This document shows, in pieces, positions 1-11,300 of a stretch of DNA of 64,000 nt. The notes below the pieces were generated by a model, which was not told the DNA's origin, ran no database searches, and saw only the letters and a list, made by a program, of their open reading frames with translations. Source of the DNA: Prosapia bicincta (Eukaryota; Arthropoda; Insecta; Hemiptera; Cercopidae); assembly GCA_036971475.1 (NCBI GenBank), contig JBAIZL010000005.1:234451869-234515868 (forward strand), written 5' to 3'. A program made the position numbers and the translations under genes. The stretch's first letter is position 1, and each line of letters starts with the position of its first letter.

Positions 1-636
1 AGGGCTCATCCGAAACCTGCCAGTCATGCACCCACCTTACCATCTGCCTATTACAGAATGTGATATCTATTACCTCCATTCTGTTTGAAGTGACAAATGT
101 TGGCTCGACACCTATGTTTAAAACCACAAGGTTTTCTTCAATGAAGAAGGCGAGGAGCTCCTCACCTCGCTCATTTGTGCCTGTGCTGCGCCACACCTCA
201 TTATGAGCATTGGCATCACAGCCCACCAAGATTCCTATATTCCTCTCCCTGCAGTACCGAACTAACTGGAGTAATTCTGCAGGGGGCGATTCTCTATTGT
301 GGGCGCAGTAAGTGGAGGCCACAATGAACTCTCTGCTCCTACTTACCTCGAATTCTAACCACCGCAAGGTCCCTGGTTGAGAATTCTTGAATCAGCGCGG
401 CTTCTAGTCCTCTGACTATCACACATGCCCTGTACTCCTCATTTTCCCCATTTGCGTAGGTGCGCCCGGCTGCAGTTAGACCCCTTATACTGTTCCGGAC
501 CAGCCACAACTCTTGCATCAGCGCAAGCCCTGGTAATGTGTGCCTCATTTAAGCACATGGTTAGAACCATCGAGGCGCTTTTACTGTGGTGCAAGTTAAT
601 TTGCAGGATTATTGCTTGAGGGTCAGTCATATCCAA
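1..636 (-). pseudogene. LINE ORF2 N-terminal endonuclease (EEP) domain, frameshifted
   Basis: The likely ORF2 start is near 636, with a typical opening that aligns a methionine-aspartate-proline stretch to LINE endonucleases. The reading frame shifts around 440-540, then continues to 340, and from about 300 to 1 a long open stretch carries the motif GCDANAHNEVWRST followed by TNERGEELL and VEPTFVTSNR. These are hallmark segments of the exonuclease/endonuclease/phosphatase domain of R1/Jockey/I-group LINEs, which nicks target DNA for target-primed reverse transcription. The catalytic SDH motif and the reverse transcriptase would follow off the left edge. At least one frameshift makes this copy non-functional. 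Confidence 0.8.
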
Positions 637-639
637 CTA

Positions 640-1680
640 ACCCCATACGCCTTCTGATTCTCCCTCTTGCCCTTCTCTTCCGGGTCCTTAGAGGTCCACC
701 TAAAAGTGACCTCTCCAGTCCCCAGGGAAGGCCTTCCCATCTCTTGCCTTGAGATTTCTGGCTGATGCCTCATCTAATCCTAGGCAGAATAGGCTTGCAG
801 GCCCCCGCTCAATGCACTGTAGGATCTTCCACTTCCAAGTGTCAATTTCTAGGTTCTGCATCCCCGTGAGCTTGACCAGCTAAGTGACCTCCCTATTTGG
901 TGGTGGTACGAGCACCGTCACTTTCACCCTTTTGATCAGTTCATCAGGCAGGACTAGCCTTTGTTTGAGTCCCGTCCTCGAGCTTAACTGACGGTATCAT
1001 TTCTCTCAGCTATTTTGCCAATTCCTCCTCAGCACAAATAAATGCTGCGACTCCATTCCTCAAGTACGTGTCTCTGAACCATGGAACAAAACCTTCACTA
1101 GAAATGTCCAAAATTTGGTCCATGATAGTGATCTTAAGGTGGTTGAATGCGCCATCTCCATCCTCATGTCTACACTATCCCCAAAGGTCACTAGTACCTT
1201 TGGTAGGTTGGCAGAGATCGATGAGAAAGACGGCTCTCCCAACCCAACAGGCCTAGACCCTTGTCTATTCCACTTGGCCTCCGACTCTGGAGTAGGATCA
1301 GAAGTACTCCTTTCCTTCCTTTTCTTTTCTTTCACCTGTCGTAATTAGGTCCTACCAGATCCACTGGCTTCCGGGACAACAGGACGGGTTCTAGACCCAG
1401 CCTTTATCAAACCCTTCCGCTTCCTGAACTGGTGTTTCCTCAAAGGGGGTGACGGTGGTTCTCCACCCTCCGCATTCGCCTTCTTTGCTTCCTCATGGTA
1501 GACAAGCCCTCTGTGCTTTCCTCCTTTGTGCCCCACTCATTCCTCGTGTTGCCTTGGCAACTGGTTTTCCATCTGTCTGCTGGGGCCGAAGCCAAATCTA
1601 TTGGGACAGATTTGTTGGTAGGTTCTAGGGCCTGACCTGTTAAATTTGTTTCATTTTTGTCTGCCATGTGTATTCCCACA
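640..1680 (-). pseudogene. LINE ORF1 (gag-like) remnant
   Basis: Reading from about 1680 leftwards gives a lysine/arginine- and proline-rich N-terminal part spread over two or three frames. A more recognisable segment at about 690-840 reads TWKWKILQCIERGP then GLDEASARNLKARDGK. That pattern resembles the DUF4780-type domain found in ORF1 of insect LINEs. Several stops and frameshifts interrupt it. ORF1 proteins bind element RNA. The assignment rests on remembered family resemblance and on position just upstream of the ORF2 endonuclease. Confidence 0.5.
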
Positions 1681-2234
1681 AGCAGCTAGTGGAAAAAGAG
1701 GCCCGCTTACAGCGGTATGGCAACTTAAGTACTCAGGGGTGGTGCCAGGGGCCCCTGAGGCTCCGTTAAAGAACCTCATTACCCTGAGGGCCATGAATCT
1801 ACATTGACACAGATTGCATAACACCTTCAGATCGGGGGTGTATGTACCCATCCAGACCACCAACCTGGATGGGGGTGCTTCTTGGTTGCCGCCCGCAAGG
1901 GAAGGACAGGGAGAGAGCCTGGCAGATAACAACCCTTCAAGTGCTAGGACTGGCCTCTTTATTTTGAGCCGCCTTCATGCACTCACACATTTACCTGGAC
2001 TTCCCATTTATAGGGAGCCACATATGTACAGATCCGCTCCACCCATCCCCCACTCGCGGATTAAGCCTCTACACCATGTCAAGGTCATGCAGCCCATAGG
2101 AGAGGAATATTTTGTAATAGTTGATATTAAATTATACTATCAAAAGAATTTACTGCAAGAAAAACATAATCATTGCACATAATCATTACAATGCCTTGCC
2201 TTTCAGTTTGGTTAAAGTCACATTATTTTTTCAG

Positions 2235-2349
2235 TGATGTACCACCCAGTCAAGGAGGTAAATATTCTGGATTTGGCTACACAATGGACCCTCCTCCTAA
2301 AAGTTCATCACAAGAATTCTTTGACTCTGCAGTTTCTTCTCTTGCCAGT
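2235..2349 (+). CDS. ArfGAP1: ArfGAP1 exon a (first visible)
   Basis: A polypyrimidine-AG acceptor ends at 2234 and the donor is GTAAGT at 2350. The first base completes a split codon from an exon to the left, and the exon ends in phase 0. It encodes DVPPSQGGKYSGFGYT and a following EFFDSAVSSLAS helix, which precedes the ALPS region in ArfGAP1. Confidence 0.88.
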
Positions 2350-5300
2350 GTAAGTCAATATTACCACATATGTATGGTTACATATTATAAATGGTATGAT
2401 GTAAATACATTAGATATATTATTATTTTACAAAATATAAGATGACAAAATGCAAACCTGTTACAATATATGGTTGGAAAACATGGTCACTTACTTTTAAA
2501 AGTTTACTTACATTAGAGAAGATTCTTAGGTTACAAGTATAAACGAGATTAGCAAGGGACTTTGCCAGCTAATGTGCATTGACTTGTTTGATATTTAGAG
2601 TGTTAGTGGGGGCTAGCTGATGTAATGTTGATCAAACTTCGTTACTGCCATTTCTTTTGGTTTGTCACAATCACTGTATATTGTTCCCCAGTGTGCCTTT
2701 TGGCCTTCCACCTCCACCAGTCAGCAAAATCCCTCTTGTGCACTTCAAGTCTCTTGATATATCTCATGAGTTATATTTAAAATTAAAATTCTAAGACAGT
2801 TTATTGGCCATGAGACAAATGAGAATGAGGATTTGAGAAAGGTGTATACAAGAACTAACTATGTAAACTAATTATTATTTCTTTACTTAAGAATTGATGT
2901 TTTGAATATTAAATATAAGAGAACTAAGTAATCAGAGCGAATGACAGCAGGGATGGTTTTAAAATGTTTTTACAATAATGATCAGGAAATCAATATGAAC
3001 GCTTAGGCACAGCTCTTACGATAACATAAATCTATTATGATAGATTTATGGAAAAATCTATTATGATAGATTTATGGAAAAATCTATTATGATAGATTTA
3101 TGGAAAAATCTATTATGATAGATTTATGGAAATTCATTGACAGTTAACTATATTGGTACAAGACAACCATGAATAGGAAGCTCTTGTGAAATCAACATAT
3201 GACTTGTAGGTTTAAAAGTTATATAATCATACTTTACATTTCAATATATAAATCCTTTTTGCTTTAAACAAATTTATACGAAACTACACAAACTTCTTAC
3301 AGACCACTGTATAAGAAAATTGTACATTTTTCAAACCTGGTCATATCGAAACTACACAAACTTCTTACAGACCACTGTATAAGAAAATTGTACATTTTTC
3401 AAACCTGGTCATATACATTCAAATTTAAATAATTTCTAGCCCATCATTGAATCTTGTAGAAAATTATGAATACAGTTGAAAATTTGATAATTCATCTCTC
3501 CTATAATCATGTTGTCAAATACACTATCATCTAAACTAATATTTCTTTCTTTACAATTTAGAGCATTGCTTCTCAAGTATAGATTGGAATGAATCTCTTA
3601 AGAGATTGATGGTAATGGCTTGCTCTCTAAACTATTATAAAATAAAACTATTTCTTAACTATTAGAAATAATACATCTTGTTTAAACCGACAAAACTAAA
3701 ATGTTATAAATTGTCACACAATGTTTATTGAACATGTAAAATAACTGACTAGATGCTCTTTACATATATTAGTATGCTTGTATACTAAAAATTACTATCA
3801 TTATGAAAATAATTTTTTTTATAGTCAGATATTTCATTTATTAGTTAAAGATTGGGTAACTACACCAAAACAAATTCTTCTTTAGATAGTTTATTGGTTG
3901 CAAACTAAACAAGCACTACGAGCTACAAATGTGATTTGTCTAGGCATACAGAAAATACACACTTTTCAATTGCACTCACCATTGATAGTTTTAAATGTTG
4001 TATGTAGCTTCTTTTACATTAAATTTATGGTTTATTTACCTTTTAGAATACTGAATTTTTCTTTCATGTTAAGATTTTGGAGGCATTCTCCAAGATTTTA
4101 CTGCTAGATTTTTTACTATTCTCTAGTTAATCTATTTTTTGTAATTTGTTTTTTCCCTCCAGACATGATTAATGACAGAGTTTACACTTCTAAAGAGATT
4201 ATGCTTTGTGTTTTAAGAAAAGCTATACCTTATAAGTTATGATATTAACCATTCTTATGCTGTATTTAAATATAACCTCAATAATTGTTCAAATACCTGA
4301 ATGCAAATTATATAGCACTTTGTGTTTTAATAACAAATGAGACTTATAATTATTAACAAATTAATGAACATGTTCAGCACGGCTAGCGTTCCGGCACACT
4401 CTGGGTTCCCTTACAAGGCACAGAGAGTGTGTTGATGCGCTCCCAGCTTATTTTCTTAGAGACGAGCTCAATCCCAGGCTAATTGAAACTTCTCTAGTGT
4501 CGATACGTGTTTGTATAAAGGTTTGATTTTTACGTCAGTGCTTCAGAAGAGTTTGGAGAACATTGTGCCTGAGTCGTTTTTAAATCCGACCATCCCAAGT
4601 GTACTTTTGATGCTTCAACTGAAACAATGATTCAGGGAGTTTTATGAACAGATTTAATTTCGTTTAACTTTTATATTTTAATGCTTTTTTTAAAGTTTGA
4701 ACCATTTAATGCGGCAAAATATCCAATAAAAACAACGATCATAAAAATTAACTAAGCTTTCTAAAATAACGCAAGAATAAGCGATAACTGCCCTATTAGA
4801 ATGAATGAACCAACTCTAAATGAGAACAGACTGTTGTAAATATGAGTCAATGACAAAATGCTTGGACGCACGAAAACCTAATGTGTCAACATAAGATTGT
4901 AGTAAACAAATGTCAGCTAATCTCGGCTATAAATAGTCTCGGTCGTGACATATGTATTATCTATGTCCCGTTTATATTATCGATCTCTATGGCTTTGTGA
5001 AACACATGGCACAAACAGAAACAAACATTCCAAGTTAAACGTTGAGTGCTTATTTTAGTATGTAGTATATTTTAGTAGTAGGGTCTTTTGTTTTGTATGT
5101 AAATTATCTTTTTTTCTCTGTCTTTTTTATTGTGTTTTATGATTTGTCATACAGTAATTTATCATTTGTATTTCTTTTTTTTAATTGTGACCCGATAAAT
5201 AAAACAATATGTTAGTGTCTAATACAGTGTTCTGATGTCCCCAACATGTATATGTTAGAAATAAAATTATTGAGATGAAAACAACGGGCTCGATAATTAG

Positions 5301-8300
5301 ATGCTACGACAAACTATGCAACCCGCATAGCATTCCACTGCCATCAGTGATGGAAGTTAACAAAAAACAGACAGTAGTTTTATGAGATCACCAATATCTC
5401 CGCCGTGCTGAAAGTGTTAATCTCTCAAAGTAATACTTGGTTTAGATATAGGCTATGTTTATTTCTAGTGGGCATTTTTTAAATTTTCAAATAGTTCCAC
5501 AGCCTTCTTTAGAAAGAATATCTATTTTTTTCTTGCAAGACACAATTTAAGGTTCTTTTGTTTCTTTCTACAGGGTCAAATATAACCATTGTATGAGTTT
5601 TCAACGCTGAATGGTCGGAAATACATTGTTTATACTTGTTTATGATTCTAGTGCTATTTATATTTGTTGGGGTAATGTATACATTTTAATTCAATAAATT
5701 TTATATTTTGTTTTATAAAAAGATATTGCTGAATTTATAAATTAAATGCATTCTCTTCACAAGCCGGACTTAGAAGATTTAGTTTGTTTATTGATGAATT
5801 GATTGACAATGACCATGAAGGAGCAGTAAAATGAGGTATAGTAAAAACAGTGAAAATGAGATTTTCCTGTTTCTCGCCTAGAAGAACTATATCACAAAGC
5901 TCAAGCTGCAGTATGTTATACTCTATATTTATAACCAAAATATTGTCATAATGTTCTGATTGGAATAGATGTGTTTGAGAGGTTCTGACAGTAAGTAACC
6001 AATAGTTGCATTCGATGATTTACCTGCTTTCCCCTCAGTCTTGCAACAACTATATTGAGACGACATGGCTAGCTTACATCAGTAAATTTAAATTTGTTCA
6101 ATATTATTTGATTCAAAGCTTGCTTCACTTGGGATACTAGTTTTACACTAAAACAGTTGAATATATGTTATACTTGCCTATAGTAACGATTTTTTTAAGA
6201 GAGTTTTGGGGGTTATATGTCAAAAAATGTATGTTTTATAATGTAATTGGGTGTTGAGTATCTGTGCCGGGTCTAGCTTGGAATGCTTGTATATTTCATA
6301 GTGCTCCGCGTGTGTATTTTTGTTTTGTGTCGAACTTACAGGTTTTACACCTAATAAAATTTTTAAATGATTTTTTAAGGTGTAAGAATAAATTTCAAAA
6401 CTCTTGGTTCTTACTTTGACATTACTAAATGTTTTAAATCTGTCATAATGCATTTTTGCCATATTTTGTGTTTAGGGATGGTCAGTGTTTTCATCATCTG
6501 CTGCCAAAATAGCAAGCAAAGCTACAGAAGGTGCCATCAAAGTTGGAGGCATCGCATCACAAAAGGTAGCTGAAATAAGTGTTTCTGTTGGTGATAAGGT
6601 ATGTTTTTGTTATATTTTTAATTTTTTTTCTTTTAATTATATTTTTTAATATTTATTGTTTTTTAATGTGATTAATTTTTTTTAAAGTAATGTTTTGTTT
6701 GACTGATTAATAAATTAATAATAATAGTGATATCAGATATTTTTCAGTTGATTTCAATAACTAATAAAAATCTATCTTTGCTTGAATTTATAATGTAATA
6801 CCATACTTTATGATTGTATGGTATATGGGTTAATTTTTTTTTCAGCAGTTTAATTATATGAAAAATTCTTATTTCGGTTTGAAAATTTCTGGAAGATGAG
6901 TGAAAAATTTTTTCAAGACACTGATATTGAAATACTTTTACAATTCTTTTTACTAAACAGTAAACTAGTGTAAGGCTCAAGACACGAACAATAAAAAAAA
7001 AACATATTTGGCAATCAATATAGGTTTAAAGCAACTAACGTAACATCATTTTAATGGTTTTGTTCTGTTTCTGGAGTTTAGGAAAGATCTTGTTTAGTGA
7101 AGTAATCACTATACCAATATCTAATAGGTTACTTATTTTAGAAGTACTGATATTTTGTTTTCAAATTTTATAACAATTTTTAAGTTAATTTTGATTTTTT
7201 TAGTTTTTTTGTTTTATCATTTATAATGTTGTGTTGTTAGGTTAAAGAAGGTAAATTGTTAGAAGATGTTAGCTCGCAAGTGACAAATTTAGCTACCAAG
7301 GTAAGTGTATAACTGATTTAATAATCAATTGTAAAAAATCAATTTTTACAAAATAATTAATGTCAATAACATTGTGAAAATGAATAAGATTGATTGTTTA
7401 CATTTTGTAAGAAGTCAAGAAATACTTCAGCAGTTATCAAGTGTTGGGTTTATAGTTCTTACAAGGTATATAGTTGAATTAATTGATTCTTTTATAGCAA
7501 ATTTGACCAAGTAATAGCTTAACTTTTTTATGCTAAGACACTAGGTATGGAACTCCACTGAGGAAGTTTATTGCTAGTGTTATTTTGGATACTCACTCTG
7601 TGTTGTTTTATAGAAATGTTTATTGCTTTGTCATCTATTCGATTTAAAAAAAAAGGTTATTTCGTAGAAAAGACATTGAAACCATATTCTTCACTATGGC
7701 ATTACCTTTGTCTCATACCTAGTACAGATTATTTATGATTCATACAATCTCAGTAGCTCATTATGTATGTTGTAGCTTTGTATATTTAAATTATCAAGAA
7801 TTTTATCAACACAAATTGTTATAAAAAGGTTGAGACGTTGAGGTTATCTCAACGTTTTATAACAATTTGTGTTGATAAAATTCTTGATAATTTAAATACA
7901 CAAAGCTACAACATATATTCAGATGTTAATCATTCTGAAATTAGTGAAATTGTGGTTCTAAAATATTGTAAAATAGACTGTCCGTGAGAATGATTTCGGT
8001 TTTTTTTTAATCAGGATATTTTTTAAACAAACCAAAAGTGTGATATTTACAAGGGGCATTCAGTAATTAAAAAAAATAAATTGTTGTAGAACAAAAACTG
8101 TGTATTTTTACAAAATGAGTCTTTTGTTATTTATCAATATAATCTCCATGAATTTATCAGAGCAATGAATTAGTTTGTTGTTACTACATTCAAAGAAGTT
8201 TTCATCTTTCCCACAAATTCCTTGATCACCTTGTTGTTGCTGAACATTTTTCATGCAATGCCTATTGGAGTGGACAAAACAAATAAAATCAAGAGTAAAT

Positions 8301-11300
8301 TTGGATTGTATGTAGGATAAAGCAGTATCCTAGTTTTTCTTTTAATAATTTCTTAGGTCAGTTGAGAAATATGAGAGTGAGCTATGTCAAGCCAATCTTA
8401 GGGGCCAAAAATCCCGCCATTTATTTGGGATCCACAACTTTTTTTCTCTCATTACTACCCTTATTTTAGTAATTGTCATGTATGAGTATTATATAGTGTT
8501 TATTGTATGTGGGTATTTAAAATAATCTTAAAATATAACACATCAGGCACTGTAAAATCATTTGAGAAATTTTTACTTATTCAGAAAGCAAAAAATGTAT
8601 CACTGAATGTTGTTTAACAGGGCAAATTTAAGTGAAAAGCCAATTGTTAAAGTTACTTTCTCTCCAAAGATATTTTAGTGTTAAGAAAAACAAGCCTCAT
8701 CAAGTGCATTTACTTTCTGTTCACATCATCACACTGTTACGATCCTTCAAAATTATTTGACAAGACCTACCAAAAATGTATACAGGTTAAGGAAGGATAG
8801 TTTGAACATTTTGAGAGATAATTAAGATTTTATACTCTTTTTTTTTCAAAGATAACCAGCTATTGTCTGGAAATTAAGCAGTTTGAACCCTCATACATTT
8901 TTTTTCAAATTTGAATCTGAAATTAAATTAATTTAAACAATTTTGTGAAAAATAGTAGTATAATGAAAGGTATATCATCAGCCTTACTCGTACAAATTCA
9001 AATATGATGAACAAAAAAAAATGTATGAGTTAGGCAAATAAGACACAAGCAATTATAGTGCAAATAGTGCTCTTATTTGACTGACAAAGGGAGATGTTAT
9101 CTCAAAATATCTTATTGTTGTAGTATCTTCTACTTTCTGAGTAAACTGTAAAAGACTAGCACCAAACGTTATCAGAGAGCTATTCAAAATGATAGAGATA
9201 AGATAATAAAGGAGAAAATTTATTCCAAATGAAACTAGTCAGCATAGTAAGGGATGTATTGTGGAATTCCTTGTACAATATAGAGGTGAACACTCCTCTT
9301 TTGTACATGACCAAAGATAGGCAAATTTTCTTCCAATACTATTTACAGTAAACTCCCGATTATCCGTGGAATAAGGTGGCCCGGCAACGCCGAATAACGA
9401 ATTCCCCGGATAATCCGCTATGAACAAAGACTACGCAAAACGATCGATAATCGATTATTATACCATAAGTTACACAAATAATGACCCCGGTTAGTGCTAT
9501 TCACAAATAATCTTCAGAGGACAAAATAAATACAGAAAATAATTTAAAATGTCGATGTATTTGACGGATTATAACATGTACATTTATATGTCTAACTATT
9601 TACAATACGTACTGTACATAAGTATATGTCAAAAGTAAGTATGTATGTACTTATGTAATTTCCTTTACACATAATACTTTCACTTTTTAACAAAAAAATC
9701 TGCCACTTTCGTCTGTTTTATTGTGAGCATTGATTTTGCTTTAATGTGCGATCTAAGTTTCTTGAGAACCATTTTGTCGCACAGTGTCTACTTGTGTCAC
9801 AAAGCCATAAAGATCGGTAATGTAAATAACAGACATGGATAATGCATATGTCACGTCCTAGACTATTTATAGCCAAGATTAGCTGACATTTGTTTACAAT
9901 CTTATGATACACATTAGGTTTTCGGGCGTCCAAGCATTTTGTCACTCTCTCTTATATACAGTAGTCTGCTCGCCCCTTTTATTTCGCTGGCCCGCGTCGG
10001 GATGCTTCCCTTTCAATGTAAAAATTAGTACGTACATATTTACATATCTATTCCCTTCATCTTGACTTCTATTAAGCCTTATATGTATTTACATCGTAAT
10101 TCACCGTTTGGAAATTTAAACACATGAATCTGATTGGAATAAAAATTGGATATTTGTAAAACAATGGCAGACCCCAGATAATCCACAAACCAGTTAATCC
10201 GCCCACGGATAATCGGGAGTTTACTGTATATCAGTTCAACTTCAAGCCCATATTTGGAATTAAAGCAAAACTTGATTCATCTTTATAAATTTGGAATGGG
10301 CATAGCAGGCCAATTCTTGGAAATATAGGAAGGGAGATCCTAATAAAGAAAGAGTTTCAGTAGCCAAGTGGCCTTTTTCAAAAAACAAATTATATAAAAT
10401 ATTTTTAATTATAAAAGTTGAACTATATTTAAAAAACACTTTATACAGTTACAGCATTGCATAGTATTTACAACCCTGAAAATCATTTTTTTTTAGTAAA
10501 TGAAAGAGATCCCTAAGTTATACCTTTTTTGGATTAAAATAACCAATCAAACCTTATTTCTCCCTGAACAACCAGATTCATTTTCATTGATTTTAGCAAT
10601 CTGAATATTTTAATCTTAACTAGGCAATTCATACACATTGAAGTATGTTTATGTTTTTGCAGGTAGGTGATTTGGGTCGTAAAGGATGGCAAGATCTATC
10701 AGGAACCAATGTTCCTGCTCCCCAGCAGCCACCACAACAAACTTTTACCCAGGATACTACTTCATCATATAATTCTGAAAAATCATCACTTCTGTTAGAT
10801 GGAAGCTATACACAAAGGTTTATATTGTTTTATAAGGTCATTACATAGGTGGAACAAAAATACTTTATTCATCTGCCATTCTTAAATGTATTAAAGCTGT
10901 TCTAATTGACATCACTGTTTCACATTCATGTTTCATAATTGAATCTCCTTCTACATAAGTATGGGAATTCCTTAGTACTTTAGGAATGGCAAATGAATAT
11001 GGTATTGTGAATACAAAGGTTAATACAGTGAAACCTGTTTAAGCCAGAATCCATTGGGACCGGCATTTTTCCCCTCTAAGACAGGTTTATGGCTTATACT
11101 GTAGTAGTGTAATGTATGATGGTAATACCATCACAAAACGTTTGTCGAGTATTTTTAGTGTTGAGGTGAGGGTAGGCCTTGGGGATTCTTAGCTATAAGA
11201 CTATTATTTCTACTGATCAGCTGTATGGCGCTGTACCAACACCACATAGATAACGGACAATTAATTGTCATCGTGTCTACATTTGTTCTAATACAGTATT

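Larger units (their letters stand above)
1..2110 (-). mobile_element. Non-LTR retrotransposon, 5' part, running off the left edge
   Basis: A GC-richer block ends near 2110, where the sequence drops to AT-rich intron. Read on the minus strand it gives, in order, a leader, a degenerate ORF1 and the start of an endonuclease-type ORF2. The 3' part of the element lies beyond position 1. This order fits R1/Jockey/I-group LINEs. Frameshifts and stops in ORF1 and early ORF2 show a dead copy. The right boundary is approximate because I found no target-site duplication. It sits upstream of the first visible ArfGAP1 exon, so it is probably intronic. Confidence 0.75.

Noticed and set aside
8000..8800. 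Second mariner element
   Set aside because: Only one end-like string was seen, with no opposite end or transposase.
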